Below, piece after piece: positions 45,704-53,560 of a DNA stretch of 64,000 bases. The notes under the pieces were generated by a model. The model ran no database searches. It saw only the letters and a program-made list of their open reading frames with translations, and was not told the DNA's origin. The position numbers and the translations under genes are program-made. The number at the start of each line of letters is the position of its first letter. Within the stretch, counting starts at the first letter, position 1. The DNA is from Herbidospora mongoliensis (GTDB taxonomy: Bacteria; Actinomycetota; Actinomycetes; Streptosporangiales; Streptosporangiaceae): contig NZ_BBXD01000009.1 in the NCBI RefSeq assembly GCF_001570545.1, positions 372,001 through 436,000 of the forward strand. Direction: 5' to 3'.

Positions 45704-46898
45704 ACGACCGCTTGTTGCGCCGTTCCCACGCCGCGCGCCGCTCGTCCTGCGCGCGGCGGGCGCGGCTCAGGGCGTCCGCGCCCACCGACTCGTCGAGCCA
45801 CGGCCGGAGTGTCTCCGCCATCAGCCGTGTGAACTCCACTCCCTTGGCGGTGAGCCCCCTCCCGGCGAGCAAAGTCTGGGTCGCGTCGTAGGCGGCCTCG
45901 CGCCACTGGGCAAACTCGTAATCGGCGTGTTCGGTCGGCTCGGCCAGCCGTTGTCGGCGCCAGAAGCCGGTCACACCGAGGTAGGCGTACGTGCCGTTGA
46001 GCAGGCCGCGGGCCGGGCGGGGGTCAGGGCGCCAGGGGGCGTAGTAGAAGTCACCGCTGTCGAGAGCGAGTAGGGGGACGACGTCGATCAAGGCGTACAG
46101 CTTCACGTGCTGGGTCTCGTGGGCGAAGGTTTCGGCCAGGGTCAGGCCTGATGCAGGGGTCGACAGGGCGATCGCGCCGAAGGCCTCGCGGGACGACTCG
46201 CTCTGGGGAATCTCGGCGGGGGCACCGATCGGGGTGAGCACCGTGACAACGCTCGCCACCTCCTCGCGGACCGTCCAGTGGTGGTCGCCCAGCAGTCGCC
46301 AGGCTTCGCCCAGCCGGGACTCCCAGAGGCGGCGATCGTGCAGGCGGGGCAGTTCAATGCCAGCGGGCCAGCGGTGCGGGTCCATGTCGTCGACCGTGAC
46401 GGTGAAGTCGCCGGTACTCAAGGTCGGTAGGGCACGCCAGCCCGACACCGGGTGGCCGTCGGCGGTGACGCCGTCGGGGCCGACACCGACAATGACCAGG
46501 CCGCGGGCCGGGAATCCACCGGCGGAGGGGAGGGTGATCCAGCCGTCGGAGGAGGGCACCGGCAGTTCGCACTTCACCCCCGCGCGAAGGGCCGCCGCCA
46601 AGGCCACCGCCGACAGCCGGTCCGGATCGCCGGCGCCGCGCAACGTCGCGGCTGCCCACGCGCCTACGGCAGGGTGGTGCAGGATCGCACCGACGACGGG
46701 TGCCGCCGCTGTTTCCAAATCGGCCAGTACGGCGTAAGCCTCGGCCGCCTGAGGGAACATCTCGGTGACCGCGCGCACCAGCATCAGGTGCTTGCTGAAC
46801 TGGGCGGCGCGGAGTTCTCCCAGAGCGGCGGCGCCTCCACCGCCCCCTGCCAGCGCGCGGAAGGCTCCGTCGGAAATCCGGTGCGGAGGGACGCTCAT
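45672..46898 (-). CDS. Stand-alone HExxH-domain peptide-modification protein
   Basis: A 408-residue protein corresponding to the C-terminal half of FxsB1. FAHETQHVKLYALIDVV holds HExxH at residues 260-264, and FYYAPWRPDPRPARGLLNGTYAYLGVTGFWRR repeats the conserved segment after the motif (quoted here in overlapping parts: FYYAPWRPDPRPARG, then GTYAYLGVTGFWRR). The ATG at 46898 overlaps the radical SAM stop by 4 nt (ATGA), so both parts of the maturase are made together. Zinc-dependent hydrolysis of the modified peptide is plausible; the true reaction is not known to me. Confidence 0.87.
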   Translation of the reverse strand: MSVPPHRISDGAFRALAGGGGGAAALGELRAAQFSKHLMLVRAVTEMFPQAAEAYAVLADLETAAAPVVGAILHHPAVGAWAAATLRGAGDPDRLSAVALAAALRAGVKCELPVPSSDGWITLPSAGGFPARGLVIVGVGPDGVTADGHPVSGWRALPTLSTGDFTVTVDDMDPHRWPAGIELPRLHDRRLWESRLGEAWRLLGDHHWTVREEVASVVTVLTPIGAPAEIPQSESSREAFGAIALSTPASGLTLAETFAHETQHVKLYALIDVVPLLALDSGDFYYAPWRPDPRPARGLLNGTYAYLGVTGFWRRQRLAEPTEHADYEFAQWREAAYDATQTLLAGRGLTAKGVEFTRLMAETLRPWLDESVGADALSRARRAQDERRAAWERRNKRSSRSAEGRSRS

Positions 46899-48187
46899 GA
46901 ATTTCCTCTCATCCGAACCACGTCCTCCGCGAAAATTCGATGAATATGACGGACGAGGGCGTAAAGGTCCGGGCAGTAGACACTCGGATTGAAAAATCCG
47001 GAATTCTCTTCGTACCGATGGGCGTAAAGTCCCCCGCCACAGGCCGCGACGATGTCGCATTTGCGGCACGTGGGCGAAAGGGCGTCTACACCGATCTGCC
47101 GGGCGACCAGGGACGGCAGCCGCAACGCGGCGTCGAAGGGGTCGCGCAGCACGTGTAGCGGGGTGGCCGCGGCACCGTGATAGGCGGACTTCAGGATGTC
47201 GGACTGTTCGATGCTGCCATCAGTCTCGATGACGGCCAGGAGCGCGGGCGAGAGGCCGATGGACTCGCTGCGGGAGGAGCGGCCGCTGAGAAGCCTAAGA
47301 ATCTCCGTGAAGAGGCGGATCTCAGTATGAGTACCGGAGGAACCGTACCAGCGGTCGAAGATCGGGATGAGCCAGTCCGCATACGGAGTGGCCGGAGAGC
47401 CCGGATCACGGAAGGGCGGCGGGGTGGACCAGTTGCCGTGCGGCAGCAGGAAGTCGATCGCCGGAGGGTCGAAGGCAAGCAGAGCGTCGAACGTGCGCAA
47501 CGGGTCGTTGCGGACGTCAATGGTGCAGAGCAGGCCGCTGAACAGCTCGTGGTAACGGCCTTTCGATATGCGCCGTACCGACTCCGCGACTTGGGCATGG
47601 CTGCCCCGGCCGTCGCGGAAGAGGCGGTGGCGGTCGTGCGCCTCAGCGTATCCGTCCATGGAGACGCCGACGTGAATGCCCAGTCGCTCGAAGAGCTGGA
47701 GAAAGGTGTCGTCAAGCTGCAGACCGTTGGTCTGGATGCTGACGTTGACCCGGCTACCGGTGTCCATCTGACGGCGGATTGCGCGGACGGCGTAGGCGAT
47801 GAAGTCGGGTCCGGCCAGGAGTGGTTCGCCGCCGTGCAGGATGACGTCGACCTCGGTGAGCCCATGGGCCATGGCGTGTTCGCCGATGCGGTGGGCAACG
47901 TGGTCGACGACAGTCTCGGACATGCGGCGCGGCTGCGCCTTCCAGCCCTGATCGGCCATTTCGTACACGTAGCAATGACGACAGGCGAGATCACAGCGGC
48001 TGTGAATCTTCAGAATGAACTGCCGGAAGGCATGCGGCCGCCACCCCGACGCCAGCAGCGCATCAACGTCGAGGGACTCCGGAAACGGTGGCTGTCCCAA
48101 TTCAGATAACGTGATCGCGGTCCCCTTCGCCCTGTCGCACTGGACCTCACGTGCCTCCGCTATCCACACGAGGGCATTTTGCGCCAA
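46895..48187 (-). CDS. fxsB: FxsB-type radical SAM/SPASM peptide maturase (without HExxH domain)
   Basis: About 430 residues. CxxxCxxC is at Cys65, Cys69 and Cys72 (HSRCDLACRHCYVYE), with ILHGGEPLLAGPDF, SIQTNGLQL and GVSMDGYAEAHDRHR. SPASM cysteines occur in CRKCDIVAACGGG and NPSVYC near the C-terminus. It ends where the HExxH domain of FxsB1 begins. The TTG at 48187 is the longest start; a later start before GWRPHAFRQF is possible because no clear ribosome-binding site was found. It should crosslink the F-x-S motif of FxsA2, given that no other precursor lies nearby. Confidence 0.9.
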   Translation of the reverse strand: MAQNALVWIAEAREVQCDRAKGTAITLSELGQPPFPESLDVDALLASGWRPHAFRQFILKIHSRCDLACRHCYVYEMADQGWKAQPRRMSETVVDHVAHRIGEHAMAHGLTEVDVILHGGEPLLAGPDFIAYAVRAIRRQMDTGSRVNVSIQTNGLQLDDTFLQLFERLGIHVGVSMDGYAEAHDRHRLFRDGRGSHAQVAESVRRISKGRYHELFSGLLCTIDVRNDPLRTFDALLAFDPPAIDFLLPHGNWSTPPPFRDPGSPATPYADWLIPIFDRWYGSSGTHTEIRLFTEILRLLSGRSSRSESIGLSPALLAVIETDGSIEQSDILKSAYHGAAATPLHVLRDPFDAALRLPSLVARQIGVDALSPTCRKCDIVAACGGGLYAHRYEENSGFFNPSVYCPDLYALVRHIHRIFAEDVVRMRGNS

Positions 48188-48347
48188 TTATTGTCTCTCA
48201 CGGCTATTCCTATCTCGTCAAGATTTACGAAGGCCACAAATTCCCATGATCACTTGCCTTGTATGACCACATATGGTGGTTGCCATGGCTTGTGCCGGTA
48301 TGGTCACCTAAGCCGATTGATGTGGCTGCTGGGCGTTGGGGGTGTTC

Positions 48348-49208
48348 ATGATGTTCGGCCTGCCGGGGGGACGGCAGGCGCGCGCTGCCGGAGGGCTGGC
48401 GCTGGCGGCGGCGGGACTGATGGTGGCCGGCGCCTTCGTCAACTCCCGCGCGATCCAGCAGGTCGCGACCACCACCGAGCCGATGGCCCAGGTCGACGTC
48501 GCCGCACAGCAAAGGGAGCAGGCCGCCACTTGGGTGGCCCGCCAGGTCACCGGGATCGTGGGCTGCGACGCTCCCGTCTGCGCACTATTGGCCGCACGCG
48601 ACGTCGAACCCTCGCGCCTGCTGCCCTTACGCGGTCAGGAGGATGTCCTGAACGCGGACGTCGTCGTGGTCACGCCGGCCTTGCAGGCGACTTTCGGTGC
48701 CGGACTCGCACCGATCACGGCACCCGAGCCGCTCACGACCGTGGGGGACATCAGGGTGCTGCAAGTCACGCCGCAAGGAGTCGGCACGTTCGCGAAAGCG
48801 CTGGAGCGTGACATGCGCGACCGGCGCGAGGCCGGGCGGGAACTCCTCGCCAATCCCCGGCTGGCGGCGACGCCGAAAGCGACCCGCCAACTCGCCGAAG
48901 GTGAAGTGGACGCGCGCATTCTTATGTCGCTGGCGGCGCTCGCGGCCTCGCATCGGCTCTATATTCGGGGGTTCGGGGACGGCGGGGGCAACGCGAGGGA
49001 AGCGCCGTACCGGAGTGTCGAGATCTCGTCGGTCGACGGGGATACGCCGACCAGTGCGTCGGTTTCCGGGATCGTCAGGTTTCTTGAGGCACAACAGTCA
49101 CGATTTCATCCCATTGAGGTTAATATCGCTCGACCGGTCGACGCAGTGTCAACAATCCTGCGCATACGGTACACAGCGCCGAGCCCCACCGGCTCGTTGT
49201 CCTCATGA
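48348..49208 (+). CDS. Membrane-anchored protein of unknown function
   Basis: 286 residues. An N-terminal hydrophobic segment (AAGGLALAAAGLMVAGAF, about residues 11-30) makes it a signal-anchored or secreted protein. The extracellular part has a CDAPVC pair, LNADVVVVTPAL and several helices. I recognise no catalytic domain; the C-terminus (LYIRGFGDGGGN...VEISS) could be a small OmpA-like or peptide-binding fold. ATG 48348 follows a GGGGG stretch by about 5 nt. It is followed after 9 nt by the DUF4397 gene, so the three genes to 50697 are probably one operon. Confidence 0.6.
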   Translation: MMFGLPGGRQARAAGGLALAAAGLMVAGAFVNSRAIQQVATTTEPMAQVDVAAQQREQAATWVARQVTGIVGCDAPVCALLAARDVEPSRLLPLRGQEDVLNADVVVVTPALQATFGAGLAPITAPEPLTTVGDIRVLQVTPQGVGTFAKALERDMRDRREAGRELLANPRLAATPKATRQLAEGEVDARILMSLAALAASHRLYIRGFGDGGGNAREAPYRSVEISSVDGDTPTSASVSGIVRFLEAQQSRFHPIEVNIARPVDAVSTILRIRYTAPSPTGSLSS

Positions 49209-49217
49209 CGGAGCACA

Positions 49218-50036
49218 ATGAATCTCCCGCGCGTGGCCCGGTTATTCGCCGGCGCCCTCCTGATCATCGTCTGCACGGCCACTCCCGCCCACGCGGCGCC
49301 TCAAGTCGGGCATGTGCGGCTTGCGCACCTGTCCCCCGACACGCCCGCCGTCGACGTCTACCTCTATCCGTTCGGCGGTGACCGGGCCAAGCTCGTGTTG
49401 AACGCGGTCCCCTACGGCGGGGTCTCGCCCTACCAGAATCTGACCGCCGGGCAGTACACCGTCGCCATGCGGCCCGCCGGGGCCGCCGCCTCCACCCAGC
49501 CGGTGCTGTCGGCGAACGTGCGTGTCGAAGGGGGGCACGCGTACACGGTGGCGGGGATGGGGCCGTACGAGAGCATTCGCCTGCAAGTCCTCAACGACTC
49601 CCTGGAACTTCCCGATGGGAAGGCGGGGCTGCGTGTCATCGCCGCGTCGCTGAAGGAGCGTAACGTCACGATCACCGCCGGTGGCATGGAGGAGGATCTG
49701 CGCTTCGCCGACACCCCCGAATACACCGAGATCGACGCGGCGATGCAGAAGATCACCGCGCAGGCGGGTGACGAGAGCGCCTCCGCCGATGTGCGGCTGA
49801 CTGCCGGATCGACCAACACGGTCGTGGTCCTCGACGGCGACCGGGGGCTCAGGCTCCTGCCGCTGACCGACGCCGCCGCGCCGGGCGTGACTCCGCGGGG
49901 CGCGGTCGACACCGGGATGGGTGGGCTCGCCCCCAAGGGCACTTCGGTCTGGTGGTTCGCGCTCGCGGGCGCGCTCGTTCTCGCCGGGACCGCTTTTCTC
50001 GTACGGCTCCGCCACCCCTCCGGCAGAACGACGTGA
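49218..50036 (+). CDS. DUF4397 domain secreted surface protein with C-terminal anchor
   Basis: 272 residues. Signal peptide (LFAGALLIIVCTATPAHA), then the DUF4397 domain beginning VRLAHLSPDTPAVDVYLYPFG. The C-terminus has a stretch LAPKGT, a hydrophobic helix (VWWFALAGALVLAGTAFLV) and a basic tail RLRH, the layout of a cell-wall sorting signal but without canonical LPxTG. A class F sortase gene follows 17 nt downstream, so it is the likely substrate or partner. DUF4397 genes paired with class F sortases are common in actinobacteria. Confidence 0.82.
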   Translation: MNLPRVARLFAGALLIIVCTATPAHAAPQVGHVRLAHLSPDTPAVDVYLYPFGGDRAKLVLNAVPYGGVSPYQNLTAGQYTVAMRPAGAAASTQPVLSANVRVEGGHAYTVAGMGPYESIRLQVLNDSLELPDGKAGLRVIAASLKERNVTITAGGMEEDLRFADTPEYTEIDAAMQKITAQAGDESASADVRLTAGSTNTVVVLDGDRGLRLLPLTDAAAPGVTPRGAVDTGMGGLAPKGTSVWWFALAGALVLAGTAFLVRLRHPSGRTT

Positions 50037-50053
50037 ACCTGCCGAGCGGGGCA

Positions 50054-50697
50054 TGAGACGCATCGCCTCCGTGCTGGCCGCCGGGCTCCTGATCTCAGGA
50101 TGCTCAGCCCCGGCCGCCGACCCTCCAGCGGTTCTGGCGGCGGAAACCACCCAACCCGAAACCACCCAGCCCGGGACCCTCGACCGGACGGCCGCCGAGG
50201 CCGCCGGTTGGGGTCCCGTCCCCGGCCAGGTCGCGCAGGTCCGCCCGCGCAAGCGGTACGCCGAACCCGTCGAGATCGTCATCCCTGCCATCGACGTGCG
50301 CTCCCGGCTGGAACGGCTGGCACTCGACGCCCACGGCGTCATGATCCCGCCGAAGAAGGCCGAGATCGCCGGTTGGTACGCCGACGGCGTGCGCCCCGGC
50401 GATCCCGGGCCCGCCGTCATCGCCGGGCACCTGGACTCGACGTCGGGGCCGGGTGTGTTCGCCGACCTCGGCAAGCTCAAGCCGGGCCAGAAGATCCTCG
50501 TGAAGCTCAAAGTCGAGACGGTCACCTTCGAGGTCGACGCGGTCCGTACCTATGCGAAGAAAGAATTCCCCACCCGTCAGGTCTACGGCGCCTCCCCCGA
50601 CGCGCAGCTCCGGCTCATCACCTGCGGCGGGACGTTCGACGACGCCCGAGGCCACTACGCCGACAACGTCATCGTGTTCGCCACCCTCAGGCGCTAG
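50054..50697 (+). CDS. Class F sortase
   Basis: 214 residues. Lipoprotein-like N-terminus with lipobox-like LLISGC. The sortase domain has IVIPAIDVRSRLERL, VIAGHLDSTSGPGVFADL with the catalytic His, and LITCGGTFDD with the catalytic Cys. After the Cys the segment reads RGHYADN; many family members carry Arg in YRDN, so the catalytic Arg may be supplied by a neighbouring Arg or be changed. ATG 50054 begins the signal sequence. The 3' end overlaps the kinase gene by 4 nt on the opposite strand. Confidence 0.88.
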
Positions 50698-52562
50698 AGC
50701 CGCCAGGTGCGGACCGTTCCGTCCCGCCCGCCCGCCACCACGACAGGCGCTCCGTCGGCCATCGTCACCGCCACCGACGTCACCCACCCCTGATGCCCGG
50801 TCAGCGGGGTGCCGATCGCGGTCCCGGTGGCGAGGTCCCAGACCCGCACCGTGCCGTCCCAGCTCCCGGAGATCACCACGGGACGCCCGTTCAACTCGGT
50901 CGTGGCGAGCGCGCTGACCCGGTCTGTGTGTCCCTGGTACGGCCGGCCCAGGGCGGTGCCGGTCTGGAGATCGAAGACGCGCAACCCGTTGCCGTCGGCG
51001 CTGACCACCACGGGCCGCGCGCCCACCGACGACACGGCCAGCACCTCGCCGGGGAGCGGGAACGGGGTGCCGACGGTCTCGCCCGAATACACGTCCCACA
51101 CCTCGGCCAAGCCGTCGAGAGTCGCCGTCACTCCGACGTCCCGGCCCTCGACGATGGTGAAGGCCACGGCGGTCGCGCCGCCGCCCAGCCTCAGCAGCGT
51201 CTTCCCCGACGCCAGGTCGGTCACCCGCACGGAGTCGGGGCCGGTGGTCACCACGGCGGTGTGCTCCCCCACCCGGGTCACGGCGAGGGCGAGCACGTCG
51301 CCGACCTTCGCCCGGAAGGGGATCTTGCGGCCCGACGACAGGTCGGAGAGCCACACCCCGGCGCCGTAACCGCCGCAGACCACCACGGGACGCTCGCCGA
51401 CCAGGCCGACCGCCACCGACGAGATGCTGAGCGCGTCGACCGGGCGGGCCTTACCGATCGCGGCACCCGTCATCAGGTCGGACAGCCGGGTCGTGCCGTC
51501 GCGTCCGGCCGAGACGATCACGGGGCGGGCGTCGAGCGTTCCGGCGGCGACCGACAGTACCTCTCCCTTGTGGCCGGTGAAGGGCGCGCCCACCGGGCGG
51601 CCGAAGACGGCGTCGACGGGCAGGCTCATCGGGGCGACCGTGACGACGGGCTTGGGCGCGGGTTCCGGCAGGAAGGAGACGGCCCCCGCCCCGATCAGCA
51701 GAGCGGAGGCGCCGATGAGCACCCAGCGGCGGCGGCCGGAGCGTTCCTCCGTCTGGTGGCCCTCGTCGCGGGCGTGGACGAGCGTCACGAGCAGGTCGGC
51801 GGCCGTCGGGCGGTCGGCGGGGTCCTTCGCCAGGGCGGCCGCCACGGTGTCGCGTAAGCGGGCCGGCACATACGACAGGTCGGGTTCGCGGGTGATGATG
51901 CGGTTCATCACCGCCGGGATGCTGTCGTTGCCGAACGCGGGCCGCCCGGTCGCCGCGAACGTCATCGTGACGCCCCACGAGAAGACGTCGGAGGGCGGTC
52001 CGGGACGCCGGCCGGCCAGTTGCTCGGGCGACATGTAAGCGGGGGTGCCCTGCACGCGGCTGGCTTCGGTGCCGGCCGCGTCCACGACCTGGGCGATGCC
52101 GAAGTCGATCACGCGGGGGCCGTCGGCGCCGAGCAGGATGTTGGCCGGTTTGAAGTCGCGGTGCACGATGCCCGCCCGGTGGATCGCGGCCAGCGCCGCC
52201 GCGGTGCCGACCGCCAGGCGGTCGAGGGAGCCCGCGTCGCGCGGTCCCTCGCGTCTGACCAGGGCTTCCAGGGACTCGCCGTCGACGTATTCGCTGACGA
52301 TGAAGGGGCGTTCGCCGGTCACGTCGGCGTCGATGACGCGGGCGGTGCAGAACTGGGCCACTTTGCGTGCGGCGGCGACCTCATTGTGGAAGTCGCGCTT
52401 GCCGAAGACGCGGGCGTGGAGGACTTTGACGGCGACCGGCTCGCCCTTTTCCGTGTGCGCGTGGAAGACGGTGCCCTGGCCGCCTTCGCCGATCAGGCCG
52501 GTCAGGGTGTAGCTTCCGGCCTTTCGCGGGTCGCCCGGCCGCAGAGGTCGGGGAACCGGCAT
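50694..52562 (-). CDS. Serine/threonine protein kinase with extracellular WD40 repeats
   Basis: About 622 residues. The kinase domain (10-270) has the Gly loop GEGGQGTVF, VAVKVLH with the ATP Lys, HRDFKPANILL with the catalytic Asp, and DFG. A TM helix follows (about 275-298, RRRWVLIGASALLIGAGAV). The C-terminus (from about 315) is WD40 repeats (VISAGRDGTTRLSDL, VISGSWDGTVRVWDL) forming a beta-propeller outside the cell. It is PknB-type with a propeller sensor. ATG 52562 is used; GTG 52568 is 6 nt upstream. It is divergent from the DUF4253 gene. Confidence 0.93.
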   Translation of the reverse strand: MPVPRPLRPGDPRKAGSYTLTGLIGEGGQGTVFHAHTEKGEPVAVKVLHARVFGKRDFHNEVAAARKVAQFCTARVIDADVTGERPFIVSEYVDGESLEALVRREGPRDAGSLDRLAVGTAAALAAIHRAGIVHRDFKPANILLGADGPRVIDFGIAQVVDAAGTEASRVQGTPAYMSPEQLAGRRPGPPSDVFSWGVTMTFAATGRPAFGNDSIPAVMNRIITREPDLSYVPARLRDTVAAALAKDPADRPTAADLLVTLVHARDEGHQTEERSGRRRWVLIGASALLIGAGAVSFLPEPAPKPVVTVAPMSLPVDAVFGRPVGAPFTGHKGEVLSVAAGTLDARPVIVSAGRDGTTRLSDLMTGAAIGKARPVDALSISSVAVGLVGERPVVVCGGYGAGVWLSDLSSGRKIPFRAKVGDVLALAVTRVGEHTAVVTTGPDSVRVTDLASGKTLLRLGGGATAVAFTIVEGRDVGVTATLDGLAEVWDVYSGETVGTPFPLPGEVLAVSSVGARPVVVSADGNGLRVFDLQTGTALGRPYQGHTDRVSALATTELNGRPVVISGSWDGTVRVWDLATGTAIGTPLTGHQGWVTSVAVTMADGAPVVVAGGRDGTVRTWRL

Positions 52563-52590
52563 GACCACACGATAACCGTACGAACAGCGT

Positions 52591-53433
52591 GTGAACTATT
52601 CTTTCGCCGTGCCGGTTAGAAAGGGGCTACTGCCGCCCGAGCTACGCGAGCTGTTCGCCGACGACGGCGTGCGGCGCGAGCTTACTGTGGAGTTGCCTCC
52701 CGGCGTGGGCGTGTGGCCCGACCCGACGTTCGAACGCGGCCGCCCCCACCGGCGGCCGGCGTTCTGGCTGAGCGACGAACCCGTGTCCGGCGAGCTGTGG
52801 TCGCAGCTGCGCGACGAGCACCCCGCCTCGGGCCTCTATCCGCTGCTCCTGGAGGAGTCGGTGCAGCCGTGGTCGGTCGGCCAGATCGCCCCCGACGACG
52901 CCGACCGCATCAGCCTGTTCCACGCTCAGGCGTTCATGGACGAGGTCTGGGCCGACTGGGTCGAGAGCGCCTCCCGCGACCAGATCGGCAACCTGGAGCC
53001 CTTCGGGCCGGTCTCTCCCGGTCTGGCCGAACCCGGGGTGCCGGTGGCGCACCCCGACGTGGTCGCCGACTGGTACGCGCGGGAACTGGCCCGCAACAAC
53101 ACCCCCCTGGGCCTGGTGGCCGCCGAACGCGGCGCCGATGCGCTGGCCGTCATGGGCTGGCAGGGCGCCGTCAACCACAACGAGTGGGCGGTGCCGATGG
53201 CGGCCGTCATCCGGTCGTGGGAGGAGCGGTTCGGGGCGCGCGTGGTCGGGGTGGGGTTCAACACCCTCGACCTGTCCGTGGCGGCGCCCCCGACCACCGA
53301 GTTGCACGCCGTCCACGTCGCCGCCGAGCACTGGACGTTCTGCCCCGACAGCATCGTGCAGGGGCCGGGCACGCTGGAGGACTACGCCGAGCAGATCAGG
53401 GGGCGCAACGCCTGGTCGTTCTGGTGGGACTGA
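52591..53433 (+). CDS. DUF4253 domain protein
   Basis: A 280-residue protein. The C-terminal half (PLGLVAAERGADALAVMGWQGAVNHN, IRSWEERFGARVVGVGFNTLDLSVAAPP, HVAAEHWTFCPDSI) matches the DUF4253 domain. No catalytic signature or membrane segment is visible. GTG 52591 is the longest start; GTG 52609 is a possible shorter one, and neither has a clear ribosome-binding site. A strong terminator-type hairpin follows on the other strand for the GH87 gene. Function unknown. Confidence 0.78.
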   Translation: MNYSFAVPVRKGLLPPELRELFADDGVRRELTVELPPGVGVWPDPTFERGRPHRRPAFWLSDEPVSGELWSQLRDEHPASGLYPLLLEESVQPWSVGQIAPDDADRISLFHAQAFMDEVWADWVESASRDQIGNLEPFGPVSPGLAEPGVPVAHPDVVADWYARELARNNTPLGLVAAERGADALAVMGWQGAVNHNEWAVPMAAVIRSWEERFGARVVGVGFNTLDLSVAAPPTTELHAVHVAAEHWTFCPDSIVQGPGTLEDYAEQIRGRNAWSFWWD

Positions 53434-53505
53434 AAAAGCCCTTTCTTTTACGGCTCCGCACCCCCTTGAGCGGTCCGCGAAAACGTACACAACCCAGCAG
53501 TAAAA

Positions 53506-53543
53506 GGCGCTGCCCCCGGAGGTTGGCCTCCGGGGACAGCGCC
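53506..53543 (-). terminator. Intrinsic terminator of the GH87-type gene
   Basis: GGCGCTGC/CCCCGGAGG (53506-53522) pairs with the complementary arm at 53527-53543 around a TTGG loop, 17 bp with one mismatch. Read on the minus strand the stem is followed by TTTTA. It lies 17 nt after the GH87-type stop codon. Confidence 0.85.
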
Positions 53544-53560
53544 CGCTCAGCGGGGCACCA

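Noticed and set aside
28166-48187. Island treated as a prophage or integrative element
   Set aside because: No integrase, transposase, tRNA-adjacent repeat or phage structural gene was seen on either strand, and I could not find flanking direct repeats by eye.
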